Shown piece by piece: positions 1 through 7,748 of a stretch of 7,979 nt of DNA (position 1 is its first letter; the number at the start of each line of letters is the position of its first letter). The position numbers were made by a program, and so were the translations under genes. Below the pieces are notes generated by a model, which had not been told where the DNA came from, made no database searches, and saw only the letters and a list, made by a program, of their open reading frames with translations. The DNA comes from an uncultured Comamonadaceae bacterium (GTDB taxonomy: Bacteria > Pseudomonadota > Gammaproteobacteria > Burkholderiales > Burkholderiaceae): contig CAMLQP010000127.1 in NCBI GenBank assembly GCA_946482115.1, positions 1-7,979 on the forward strand, read 5' to 3'.

Positions 1-1144
1 CCGCCTCCGTCCTCGAACTCAGATCCTGGTTGCCGCTCGCAATCTCCGCGCTCGCGGTGTTGATGTTCTCCGCGCTGCCCCGGATCTCCAGGAGGATGGC
101 CTGCATCTTCTCCACGAAACGGTTGAAGCCGCCGGCGATGGCCGCGAGCTCGTCGCGCCCGCTGACCGACAGGCGCAGGGTCAGGTCCCCCTCGCCCGAG
201 CCGATGTCCTCCATGGCGTCGCGCAGGGCCGTCAGGCGCCGCAGGCTGGCCGCCAGCACCACGCTGATGGCCAGCACCGCCAGCACGGCGATCGCCACGC
301 TGCTGGCCACCGAAGTCCAGACCATGCGGGTGACACCGGCCATGGCCTCCGACTCGTCGACAGCGATCACCAGCGTCCAGCTGGTGCCGCCTATGGGCAT
401 GGCGCGCAGCAGCCGGCCCTGCCCCTGGATCTCCTCGGACTCCAGCGTCGGCTCCTTGGCCCAGGCCGCAAGGTTGGCCGGCGTCAGCGAGGGCGCGATC
501 TCGGTGGCTGGCTTGAGCAGACGCTCCGGGCTTTCATGCACCACCACTTTGCCGTCGGCACCAACGATGAAACCGTAGGTACCCGGCGTCGGTCGGATGG
601 ACGCCACGTTGCTGACCACGCCGTCCATGAACACGTCGCCAGCGACCACCGCCGCCACCACGCTGCCCTGGCGCACCGCGCGCGCGAAGGTGACCACCAG
701 CTTCTTGGAGCCGGCGTCCACGTAAGGGTCGGTCAGTATCGGGCCGCCGGCCGCCGCGGCCACGGTGTACCAGGGTCGGCCCGTCGGGTCGTAGTCGGCC
801 GGCAGATCCTGCGGCTTGGAGAACAGTGTCCGCTTGTCGGCGTAGCCGACGTAGGTGGTGTCGAAGCCGCCGGCTGCCTCGGCCTGCTGCAGGAAAGGCA
901 GGGCCTCGGGCTTGTCGATGGCGTTGGCGAAGGAGCCCACCACCTGGTGGCGCACCTCCACCCATTGCTGGATGCCGGACGCGTGCGCCTTGGCCAGGGC
1001 GGCCATCTGGGCATTCAAGGTATCCAGTGCGTTGCGGCGCGCGGACCAGACATTGCTGGCCCCCTGAAGCACCAGACCCACCAGCACCAGCAAACCGGCC
1101 GCCCACATCAGGCGGGCTCTCAGGGTAGACGGAACCATGGACAT
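1..1144 (-). CDS. Methyl-accepting chemotaxis protein with dCache domain, N-terminal part (cut by window edge)
   Basis: This is an inner-membrane chemoreceptor that senses a periplasmic ligand and controls CheA. 381 codons are present and the rest of the signalling domain lies beyond the left edge. A first membrane helix lies at about residues 12-28, a periplasmic dCache_1 domain at about 35-270, a second helix at about 277-299 and a HAMP domain at about 300-352 (containing GSGEGDLTLRL). The methylated helical bundle begins at about 365 with EIASGNQDLSSRTE. The ligand domain shows Y118-x4-R123-x-W125-Y126, then Y141 and D143 in DPYVD, and D170. From memory, this spacing matches the amino-acid-binding dCache_1AA motif of PctA, so an amino-acid ligand is inferred. 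The chosen ATG is preceded by AGGAGGT four bases upstream; a second ATG two codons later is less well spaced. It starts 45 bp after the kinase gene and probably belongs to the same transcription unit. Confidence 0.95.
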   Translation of the reverse strand, partial: MSMVPSTLRARLMWAAGLLVLVGLVLQGASNVWSARRNALDTLNAQMAALAKAHASGIQQWVEVRHQVVGSFANAIDKPEALPFLQQAEAAGGFDTTYVGYADKRTLFSKPQDLPADYDPTGRPWYTVAAAAGGPILTDPYVDAGSKKLVVTFARAVRQGSVVAAVVAGDVFMDGVVSNVASIRPTPGTYGFIVGADGKVVVHESPERLLKPATEIAPSLTPANLAAWAKEPTLESEEIQGQGRLLRAMPIGGTSWTLVIAVDESEAMAGVTRMVWTSVASSVAIAVLAVLAISVVLAASLRRLTALRDAMEDIGSGEGDLTLRLSVSGRDELAAIAGGFNRFVEKMQAILLEIRGSAENINTASAEIASGNQDLSSRTEA

Positions 1145-1189
1145 TTTGACCTCCTCTGAACGTTTCACACAGGGACACTCACACGAAAC
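1145..1189 (-). other. 45-bp spacer between kinase and MCP genes
   Basis: This short spacer holds the MCP ribosome binding site. It also has a weak imperfect symmetry, GTTTC at 1162-1166 and GAAAC at 1185-1189, around a CACAC-rich loop of 18 bases. The stem is only five pairs and no T-run follows, so it is not a credible intrinsic terminator. I see no recognisable sigma-70 or sigma-28 promoter. The spacer is visibly less GC-rich than the surrounding genes, as expected for non-coding DNA. Confidence 0.5.
1149..1155 (-). promoter_or_regulatory. Strong ribosome binding site of the second MCP gene
   Basis: On the minus strand this reads AGGAGGT, a near-perfect anti-16S match ending four bases before the ATG at 1144. 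It decides the start of the MCP gene against the in-frame ATG at 1138 and against an out-of-frame ATG at 1178. It is the strongest Shine-Dalgarno sequence in the window, suggesting that this receptor is translated independently of the kinase gene before it. Confidence 0.8.
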
Positions 1190-4100
1190 CTAGACTGCGG
1201 TCGGCGCCGCCTGGCCGGCCGGTTCGGTCGGTTCCGGGCCGCCGCCGTCCGGGGCGCAGGACGGCACCCGCACCACGAAGGCCACGCCGCCCTCAGCGCG
1301 GTTGTGGAAATCGATCTCGCCTCCCAGCACGCCCGCCACGATGTTGCGCACGATGGGCAGCCCCAGGCCACTGCCACCCTGGCCCAGCTTGGTGGTGAAG
1401 AAGGGATCGAACACCTGCTTGTGGACCGCCTCGGGGATGCCGCGACCGTTGTCGGCCACCGACAGCTCGATGACCTCGCCGGCATGCCGCGCGCGCACCT
1501 CGATCACGCCTTGGCTGAGGCCGTCCAGTCCATGAATGAGCGCGTTCTGCACCAGGTTGGTCAGCACCTGGCCCAGTGCACCGGGGAAGCTGTCCATCAG
1601 CAGACCTGGCGGCACTGCACACTCCACGCGGTGCGCGGTCCGCTTGAGCGTGGGCTGCAGGGTCAGCAGGATCTCGTCCACCAGCTCACCGAGCTCGAAC
1701 TGGCGACGCTGGTCGCTGGTCTGGTCCACCGCCACCTGCTTGAAGCTGGCCACCAGGTGGCTGGCGCGGTCCATATTGCGCACCGCGATCTCGCATCCCG
1801 CCACCACCTGGCTCAGGAACCCCTCGAGGTCGGACCGCTTGAGGCCGCTGGCCATCTTCTGCGCGAAGACCTGGGCACGGTCCTGCAGCGTGCTGATGGC
1901 CATCAGCCCGTTGCCTATCGGGGTGTTGAGCTCGTGCGCCACCCCGGCCACCAGTGACCCCAGCGACGCGAGCTTTTCGCTCTGGACAAGCCGGTCCTGC
2001 TGGGCTACCAGTCGCTCCTGGGCCAGTTGCACCGTCATCAGCGCCTGCTCAAGCTCGGTGTTGGCCAGCGTGAGGCTCTCGGTCCGCTTGGCGATGCGGT
2101 CCTCCAGTTGGGCATTGAGCTCGCGCAGATCGGCCTGTATGCGGCGCAGCTCGGTGACATCGTGCACCGAGTAGATGACGAGCTGCCCCTCCTCGGAATC
2201 GACCAGGCCGATCATGCCCTCGGAGACGAATGTGGAACCGTCGGCCCGTCGCAACACGGCTTCGTTGACGGCCATCACCCCCTCGCTCGCCAGGCGCTTG
2301 AGCGCCTCTGGCCAGGCCGTTTCCCCGCCTTCCAGCACCATGCGCTCGCTGCGGGTCCGGCCGATCACGTCGTCGCGCCGGTAGCCCAGCGCGCGAACCC
2401 AGGCTTCGTTGACCGCGGTGTAGATGAAATCGTCGCCCTGGCGGCGCATGACGGCGAGCGGCACCGGGTTGGCGTCGAACAGCACCTGGAACCGCCGCTC
2501 GCTGGCCTTGAGCTCGGCTTCGGCGCGCTTGCGGTCGGTGATGTCGAGATCCATGCACACGAACAGGGACTGCCCCCGTTCATCGGGTATGCGGAAGGTG
2601 GTCGACAGGAGGGTGACAGTGCCTCCCCCACGGCGGCGGATGTCGGCCTCGAACGGGCCGGCGTACCGGCCGCTGCGCTCCACCTCGCGCAGCAGGTCCA
2701 CGAACATCAGGTGCTGCTCGCGGTCGTAGATCAGCTGGTCGAGCGTCTTGCCCAACGCTTCGTCCCGGGTCCATCCCAGCAGAGTCTCGGAAGCCGGGTT
2801 CCAGTCGACCACCCGGCCCTCGCGGTCATACCACTGGATGGCGAGCAGCGGCGAGCCCTCGACGATGGCCCGCAGCCGTGCCTCGCTGTGGCGCAAGGCC
2901 TCCTGGGCCGCGCGCTGGCGCGTCACGTTGAGACCAATGCAGCGGAACCCCTTGACGCGGCCATCCGCGTCGCGTTCGACGCTGGTGCTCCAGGCCACCG
3001 ACTGGCGCTGTCCACGCGCGTCGCGCATGGCGGTCTCACCGTGGTAGCTGTTGCGGCGTGACCCGATGGCGCGGCGCAGCCAGTACTGGAAGTTCGCGAC
3101 GTCGTCCGGATCGACGTGGTCCAGCAGCGAGTCCCCGGTCAGCGTGCGACCCGGCCCCAGAAGCGTGCGGTCGGCGCTGGGGTTGCTGTAACTGATCACC
3201 GCCTGCGTATCGAAATAGATCACGAGATCGGCAGTGTTCTCGACCAGGTCGCGGAACTGGCGTTCCTGCGCCGCCAGGTCGCGCTCGCGCGCCGAGATGG
3301 TGACGGCCATGCGTTCGAGGCTGCCCTGGATGCGGTCGATCTCGCGCAGCCGCGAGGGACGTGCCCGGGCCTCGTAGTCGCCGCGTGCGATGGTGGCGGC
3401 GAAGTCCACGGTGTCGTTGACACGTGCGTCCAGGCGTCGCGCCAGCAGCGTGGCCAGCAGCACGCCCACCCCCAGCGCCAGGACCAGCGTGACCACCGAG
3501 ATCGTGAGGGCCGCATGGAGCGGCGCGTTGATGACCTCCTGCGGGTAGGCCACCACCAGACCCCAGTCGAGGCGCTCGGAATGGCGCGCGGTGCCCATGT
3601 AGTCCCGCCCGTTGTAGGGCATGGCGGCGTAGGTCTGCTCGCCGCTCACGGCGGCGCGCACCAGGTCGAGGTTGGCCAGGTTGGTGCGGCTGCGCACCAG
3701 TTCGATGTCGGGACCGGCCACCAGCTCACCCTTGCCATCCACCACCAGCAGCAGCAGGTTGTCGCGCAGGGCGTCGTCGCGGGCGAAGCGGGCCAGGCGG
3801 TCGACCGACATCTCCAGCATCAGCAGCCCGCCCACCAGCGGCACCACCACCGCCACCACGGGCCTGGCCTGCACGGGCGACATGAACTGGTCGCTCCAGG
3901 ACACGTCCCAGCCACGGCGGGCGTTCTGCAGCACGGCCACTCCCGACAGGTCGTTGCCGATGGCATCCTGGACCCGGCCGGCGACGTCGGTGTGGATGGC
4001 CAGCGCGCGCACCTTGTAGTTGTCGTCAATGAGGTAGATGGCGTCGTACAGGCCGCTGCCGCTGGTGAGGTAGGTGAGCAGCTGCATGAACTCGCTGTTG

Positions 4101-4369
4101 CCATCCAGGCCGTGGCGCTCGAACAGCCGCACCTGCACCACCTGGCCCAGCGCCTGGGCCAGCTCCTCGGCGTTGTCCAGCGTTCGTTCGAGCTGCGACA
4201 GCGACAGGTCGGCCACGCGCGCCAGCTCGACCTGGGTCTGTTCGCGGGCCACCGGCAGGCGCCATTGCGCCATCAGCACCGCCATCACGACGGCCGCCGC
4301 GCCGGCCACCAGCAGGAACTGGCCGATCAGCAGCGTGCGCAGGGAATAGGTGCCGCGCCAGAACATCAT
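1190..4369 (-). CDS. Membrane sensor histidine kinase: dCache-HAMP-PAS-PAS-PAS-HisKA-HATPase
   Basis: This 1059-residue kinase senses a periplasmic signal and probably phosphorylates the REC-EAL protein encoded two genes earlier. Membrane helix 1 lies at about residues 13-35, a dCache-like periplasmic domain at 40-278, helix 2 at 284-309 and HAMP at about 308-361. Three PAS domains lie at about 370-487, 495-613 and 624-740, followed by a coiled coil (741-800). The phosphoacceptor region has H812 in AHELNTP, of HPK4-like type. The ATPase has an N box (N938, N942), G1 (DNGRGIP at 973-979), an F box (FDPFFTT from 987) and G2 (GGSGLGL at 998-1004). All key residues are present. There is no fused receiver or DNA-binding domain. 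The start overlaps the stop of the binding-protein gene as ATGA. A second ATG at 4366 is better spaced from the GGAG at 4372-4375 and would shorten the protein by one residue. The periplasmic domain lacks the R-x-W-Y pattern seen in the neighbouring MCP, so its direct ligand cannot be predicted. Confidence 0.95.
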   Translation of the reverse strand: MMFWRGTYSLRTLLIGQFLLVAGAAAVVMAVLMAQWRLPVAREQTQVELARVADLSLSQLERTLDNAEELAQALGQVVQVRLFERHGLDGNSEFMQLLTYLTSGSGLYDAIYLIDDNYKVRALAIHTDVAGRVQDAIGNDLSGVAVLQNARRGWDVSWSDQFMSPVQARPVVAVVVPLVGGLLMLEMSVDRLARFARDDALRDNLLLLVVDGKGELVAGPDIELVRSRTNLANLDLVRAAVSGEQTYAAMPYNGRDYMGTARHSERLDWGLVVAYPQEVINAPLHAALTISVVTLVLALGVGVLLATLLARRLDARVNDTVDFAATIARGDYEARARPSRLREIDRIQGSLERMAVTISARERDLAAQERQFRDLVENTADLVIYFDTQAVISYSNPSADRTLLGPGRTLTGDSLLDHVDPDDVANFQYWLRRAIGSRRNSYHGETAMRDARGQRQSVAWSTSVERDADGRVKGFRCIGLNVTRQRAAQEALRHSEARLRAIVEGSPLLAIQWYDREGRVVDWNPASETLLGWTRDEALGKTLDQLIYDREQHLMFVDLLREVERSGRYAGPFEADIRRRGGGTVTLLSTTFRIPDERGQSLFVCMDLDITDRKRAEAELKASERRFQVLFDANPVPLAVMRRQGDDFIYTAVNEAWVRALGYRRDDVIGRTRSERMVLEGGETAWPEALKRLASEGVMAVNEAVLRRADGSTFVSEGMIGLVDSEEGQLVIYSVHDVTELRRIQADLRELNAQLEDRIAKRTESLTLANTELEQALMTVQLAQERLVAQQDRLVQSEKLASLGSLVAGVAHELNTPIGNGLMAISTLQDRAQVFAQKMASGLKRSDLEGFLSQVVAGCEIAVRNMDRASHLVASFKQVAVDQTSDQRRQFELGELVDEILLTLQPTLKRTAHRVECAVPPGLLMDSFPGALGQVLTNLVQNALIHGLDGLSQGVIEVRARHAGEVIELSVADNGRGIPEAVHKQVFDPFFTTKLGQGGSGLGLPIVRNIVAGVLGGEIDFHNRAEGGVAFVVRVPSCAPDGGGPEPTEPAGQAAPTAV
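4366..4369 (-). other. Stop-start overlap coupling binding protein and kinase
   Basis: The TGA of the binding-protein gene (4368-4366) is embedded in ATGATG. The kinase can therefore start at 4369 (ATGA overlap) or at 4366 (TGATG overlap). A GGAG element at 4372-4375 lies within the end of the upstream coding region. Such overlaps commonly give translational coupling and near-equal output of two proteins that work together. Confidence 0.8.
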
Positions 4370-5499
4370 GGCTCCACCACATAGCGCCCCTGGCGCACCA
4401 CGGTGATGAAAATCTCGCGGCGGGCGTCGCCCGTGGGATTGAACTCGACCGGCTGCTGCAGGCCTTCGAACCGCCCCACCCTCAGCAAGGTCTGCTTGAT
4501 GTCCTCGCCGTCGCGCCGGGCATCCAGCGCCTGAAGCACCACGCGCGCAGCATCGTAGGCCGCCACCTCGGGAAAGCCGGGTTCGCGCCCGAAGCGGTGG
4601 CGAAAACGCGACACGAAGTCGCGGTAGGCCACAGCGCTGCTGGCGCGGTCGATGAACTGGGTCTGGCGAACGCCTTCGGCCGCACCACCGGCCATGGACA
4701 GGAAGGCGTCGGTGGCCGACCATTCGGACGTCAGAACCGGCAGCTCTGGCGCCCGCTTGCGCACCTGCTGCACCAGCAGGGCGGTGTCCGCCGCGTTGGC
4801 CAGTATCAGCAGGCCATCGGGCTGGCTGGCGAGCGCGCCGGCTGCCAGCTGGACAAAGCTGGGCATGGCCTGCAGATCGAAAGAGACCTGCGAGATGATC
4901 CGCCCTCCGAAGCGGCCGAACTCGGCCTGAAAGTCATCGAGCCAGCGCTGGGTAAAGGCCTGGTTGTTCTCGTCGAGGACCACGGCCAGGCGGCGCAGGC
5001 CCAGGCGCTCGGCATGGAAGCGGGCGCTCTTGCGCGCGTAGTCCCGCGTGGAGGCGATGACGCGGAAGATGCGGTCGTCCTGACCGTCGAAGGCGCTGGA
5101 GGTGACGGTGGGCGACACCATCACGAGGCGCCCCTGGTCGACCAGCGGCCGGATGTCCGTCATCACGGAGCTGGTCATGGGCCCGATCACCACCTCTATG
5201 CCGGCCGCCTGCAGCGACTCGAAGGCGGTGCGGGCAGCCCCGGCCTCCTGCTGGTCGTCAACGGCCAGCAGCTCGATCGGGCGGCCGCGCAGCCCGCCGG
5301 CGGCGTTCGCTTCCTCGACCGCCATGGAGACCGCATCGCGCCCGCCCACGCCGAGGTCGGCGGCGCGTCCGGTCATGCCTCCCATGAATCCCACCGTGAC
5401 GGGCGACCGATCCCCGCAGCCCGCCAGCAGCATGGCGGCCAGTGCCAGCCAGCCCAGTCTGCCGTGCATGACGCGAGGCGGTGTCGCCAGGTCCGCCAT
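4366..5499 (-). CDS. ABC-type amino-acid-binding lipoprotein (LivJ-like, Peripla_BP_6), orphan
   Basis: This 377-residue periplasmic binding protein is predicted to be a lipoprotein. A short hydrophobic signal at about 14-27 ends in the lipobox L25-A26-G27-C28, so C28 should be the lipidated first mature residue. The mature part is a two-lobed type I fold beginning VTVGFMGGMTG at 34. Segments resembling LivJ ligand contacts are GPMTSS (106-111), SPTVTS (129-134), and E259 in TSEWSATD, which aligns by eye with the Glu that binds the amino group in LivJ. An amino acid or similar small ligand is therefore plausible but unproven. No permease or ATPase gene is in the window, and the gene sits between a c-di-GMP response regulator and a kinase, pointing to a sensing rather than transport role. 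The start at 5499 is chosen because GAGG lies five bases upstream. The in-frame ATG at 5469 would give a tidier signal peptide but has no ribosome binding site. Confidence 0.92.
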   Translation of the reverse strand: MADLATPPRVMHGRLGWLALAAMLLAGCGDRSPVTVGFMGGMTGRAADLGVGGRDAVSMAVEEANAAGGLRGRPIELLAVDDQQEAGAARTAFESLQAAGIEVVIGPMTSSVMTDIRPLVDQGRLVMVSPTVTSSAFDGQDDRIFRVIASTRDYARKSARFHAERLGLRRLAVVLDENNQAFTQRWLDDFQAEFGRFGGRIISQVSFDLQAMPSFVQLAAGALASQPDGLLILANAADTALLVQQVRKRAPELPVLTSEWSATDAFLSMAGGAAEGVRQTQFIDRASSAVAYRDFVSRFRHRFGREPGFPEVAAYDAARVVLQALDARRDGEDIKQTLLRVGRFEGLQQPVEFNPTGDARREIFITVVRQGRYVVEP

Positions 5500-5504
5500 G
5501 GCGG

Positions 5505-5508
5505 CCTC
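5505..5508 (-). promoter_or_regulatory. Ribosome binding site of the binding-protein gene
   Basis: On the minus strand, GAGG overlaps the TGA stop codon of the preceding gene and lies five bases before the ATG at 5499. It supports the longer start of the lipoprotein and suggests that ribosomes finishing the phosphodiesterase gene can reinitiate here. Confidence 0.55.
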
Positions 5509-7744
5509 AGCGGCGTCCGGGAGCCGCCGGCTGATGACGGCTCAGCCAGTTGTGCAGGTTGGGCTTGTCCATGGGCTGGGCGATGTGATAGCCCTGCCCC
5601 TCGTGACAGCCCATGGACAGCAGGGTGAGCCACACGTCCGCATCCTCGATGCCCTCGGCCAGCACCTGCAGGCCGAGCTTGCGGCCCAGCTGGGTCACCA
5701 TCTCGGCAATGCGCGGTCCCTTGACTTCGGCGAGCTGCCGCACGAAGGCACGGTCGATCTTGATGCGGTCCAGCGGCAGGCGCTCCAGATAGCTCAGCGA
5801 GGAGTAGCCGGTACCGAAATCGTCGATCGCGATGGAAATGCCCTGGGCGCGGAAACCCCGCAAGGTGGTCTCGATGAACTGGGTGGGCAGCACCGCCACC
5901 GACTCGGTGATCTCGAGTTCCAGGTGATGCCCCTGCAGGCCGAACCGCTCCAGCGTCTCGGCGACATAGCGGGGAAAGGCCGGGTCCTGCAGTTGCACCA
6001 CCGAGACGTTGACCGCCATGCGCAGCGGCGCCATCTGCCGGTCCAGCAGCTCGCGCATGGTCAGGCAGGCGTTGGCCAGCACCCACTGTCCCAGCGCGGT
6101 GATCAGGCCGGAGTGCTCGGCCACCGGGATGAACTGGTCGGGCGGCACGAAACGGCCGTCCTCGGTGCGCCAGCGCAGCAAGGCCTCCAGCCCCACCAGC
6201 TGCCGCGTGGCGAGGTCCAGCTGCGGCTGGTACACGAGGTACAGGCGCTCGCTCTCGAAGGCGCTGCGCAGTTCGGACAGCATGAGCGCCCGGGCACGGG
6301 CCTCGGCCCCCATGTGGTCGGAGAACACCAGGTAGTGGCCCTTGTGGTCCTTCTTGGCGCGCTTGAGCGCGATGCTCGCGTCCTTGATCAGGTCGACCCC
6401 CGCGCCCGGCCCCTGGCCCAGCAGCACGTAACCGCAGGTGAGGGACACCTTGTGGGGCAGACCCTCGATCATCAGCGGCGCGCGCGCGCAGGCCAGCACG
6501 GTTTCGGGGGCGATGTCGTCGTAGGCGCCCAGCACGCCGTAGGTGTCGCCACCCACGCGGGCGATGACGGCCGAGCCGGGCAGGCTGTCCACCAGCCGTC
6601 GCGCCACCGCCTCCAGCAGCAGGTCGCCGAAGCGGTGGCCCATGACGTCGTTGGTGGCACTGAAATCGTCGATGTCCACCAGCGCGATCGCCCAGCCTTG
6701 CTGTTGCTCGGTCACGCATTCATCGATCTTCTCGACGAACCGCGCCCGGTTGGGCAGACCCACGAGCTGGTCGTAGTAGGCGTAGTCGCTGAGCCGCAGC
6801 AGCAGGGCGCGGTTGCGCAGCAGCGTGTCGATGTTGGCGCAGAAGACATCGAGCAGCTGGCGGTCCATCGCGCCGGGCTCCGCGTCGGTGTCGATGAAGG
6901 CGGCCATGTCGATGCCGTTCTTGTGGCCGATGTGCAGCGCGACACCCCCGGGCGCGAAGACGCTCTGGCCCGTCTGCAGGGCCTGTGTCAGCAGCACGCG
7001 CACGCGTTCGTCCGGCAGGGCTTCCAGCGGCTGGTTGATCAGGCTGGCGAAATGCCCGGCGGCGGCCAGCACCTGGTACTGGCCGGTCTGCCGTTCGCCC
7101 TGGGCGCACACCAGCCCCTCGGCCGCCGTGCCCAGCAGCGCCGCGAGCTGGGTGATCACCCCGGCGGCGAAGTCTTGCAGGCCGGTGTCCTCCAGAAAAG
7201 TGCCGCTCGACCGCACGATCAGCTCCAGTCCCCGCCGATTGGCCTCCATGGCACAGAGCTGCTCGTAGGAGCGGATCGCGGTGGTGATGGTGGTCAGCAG
7301 CTTGTGCCGGGTCAGTTCGGACTTGGTCTTGTAGTCGTTGATGTCGTAGCGCAGGATGGTCTCGTGCTCGGGTGCGTAGCCGGGCTGCCCGGTGCGCAGC
7401 ACGATGCGCGTGGTGCGCAGGCCGACGGTGTTGCGGATGTAGTCCACCAGGTCCAGGCCCGCACTGTCGGTTTCCATGACCACGTCCAGCAGCACCAGAG
7501 CCAGGTCCTTGTCGGCGAACAGGCGGGTGCGGGCCTCCGCCGCCGAATGCGCATGCAGGAACTCCACCCGCCGGCCGAACACCGACACGCCGTCCAGCGC
7601 AAAGCGCGTGGCCTGGTGCACGTCGGGATCGTCGTCGACGACCAGCACGCGCCAGGTGCGCTCCGGTCGGCCCAGGGCATTCAGTCCGCCCTTGTGGGAC
7701 TCGTCTTCGAACTCGAACAGCGCGTCGGCATCGGTGGGCGGCAT
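5507..7744 (-). CDS. Response regulator c-di-GMP phosphodiesterase: REC-DUF3369-degenerate GGDEF-EAL
   Basis: This 745-residue cytoplasmic protein is predicted to hydrolyse c-di-GMP under phosphorylation control. REC (about 31-148) has the acidic cluster D37-D39, phosphoacceptor D87, T118 and K141. A DUF3369 sensor-like domain (about 147-315) follows; this family is typically attached to REC domains. The GGDEF domain (about 320-478) keeps D357 and N365/D366, but its signature is GGDTY at 398-402 in place of GGDEF, and no RxxD inhibitory site precedes it, so cyclase activity is unlikely. The EAL domain (about 483-735) looks complete: EALLRW at 520-525, N579, E611, TES at 613-615, DDFGTGYSSL at 641-650, K662, E697/E700 and GQGY at 716-719. 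The start at 7744 has GAGGAA nine bases upstream. A longer frame back to 7882 would run into the preceding MCP gene and adds only low-complexity Arg/Pro sequence. The next gene starts 7 bp after the stop. There is no DNA-binding domain. Confidence 0.95.
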   Translation of the reverse strand: MPPTDADALFEFEDESHKGGLNALGRPERTWRVLVVDDDPDVHQATRFALDGVSVFGRRVEFLHAHSAAEARTRLFADKDLALVLLDVVMETDSAGLDLVDYIRNTVGLRTTRIVLRTGQPGYAPEHETILRYDINDYKTKSELTRHKLLTTITTAIRSYEQLCAMEANRRGLELIVRSSGTFLEDTGLQDFAAGVITQLAALLGTAAEGLVCAQGERQTGQYQVLAAAGHFASLINQPLEALPDERVRVLLTQALQTGQSVFAPGGVALHIGHKNGIDMAAFIDTDAEPGAMDRQLLDVFCANIDTLLRNRALLLRLSDYAYYDQLVGLPNRARFVEKIDECVTEQQQGWAIALVDIDDFSATNDVMGHRFGDLLLEAVARRLVDSLPGSAVIARVGGDTYGVLGAYDDIAPETVLACARAPLMIEGLPHKVSLTCGYVLLGQGPGAGVDLIKDASIALKRAKKDHKGHYLVFSDHMGAEARARALMLSELRSAFESERLYLVYQPQLDLATRQLVGLEALLRWRTEDGRFVPPDQFIPVAEHSGLITALGQWVLANACLTMRELLDRQMAPLRMAVNVSVVQLQDPAFPRYVAETLERFGLQGHHLELEITESVAVLPTQFIETTLRGFRAQGISIAIDDFGTGYSSLSYLERLPLDRIKIDRAFVRQLAEVKGPRIAEMVTQLGRKLGLQVLAEGIEDADVWLTLLSMGCHEGQGYHIAQPMDKPNLHNWLSRHQPAAPGRR

Positions 7745-7748
7745 GTGC

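Noticed and set aside
1162..1189. Possible hairpin terminator between kinase and MCP genes
   Set aside because: The stem has only five pairs (GTTTC/GAAAC) with an 18-base loop and no following T-run.
3116..4384. 422-codon plus-strand open frame opposite the kinase
   Set aside because: Low-complexity His/Gln/Val-rich translation with no motif, mirroring the codon bias of the kinase. The open frames at 2027-3061, 1304-1957 and 4597-5628 are rejected for the same reason.
4370..4723. 118-codon upstream extension of the kinase frame
   Set aside because: It lies in a shifted frame entirely within the binding-protein gene, reads as Arg/Gly-rich sequence and would place residues before the first membrane helix. 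The overlapping ATGs at 4369/4366 fit operon structure.
5373..6719. 448-codon minus-strand frame in the phosphodiesterase region
   Set aside because: It is the wrong frame of the true gene (Arg/Gly/Ala-rich), has no domain of its own, and crosses the real stop and start codons at 5507 and 5499.
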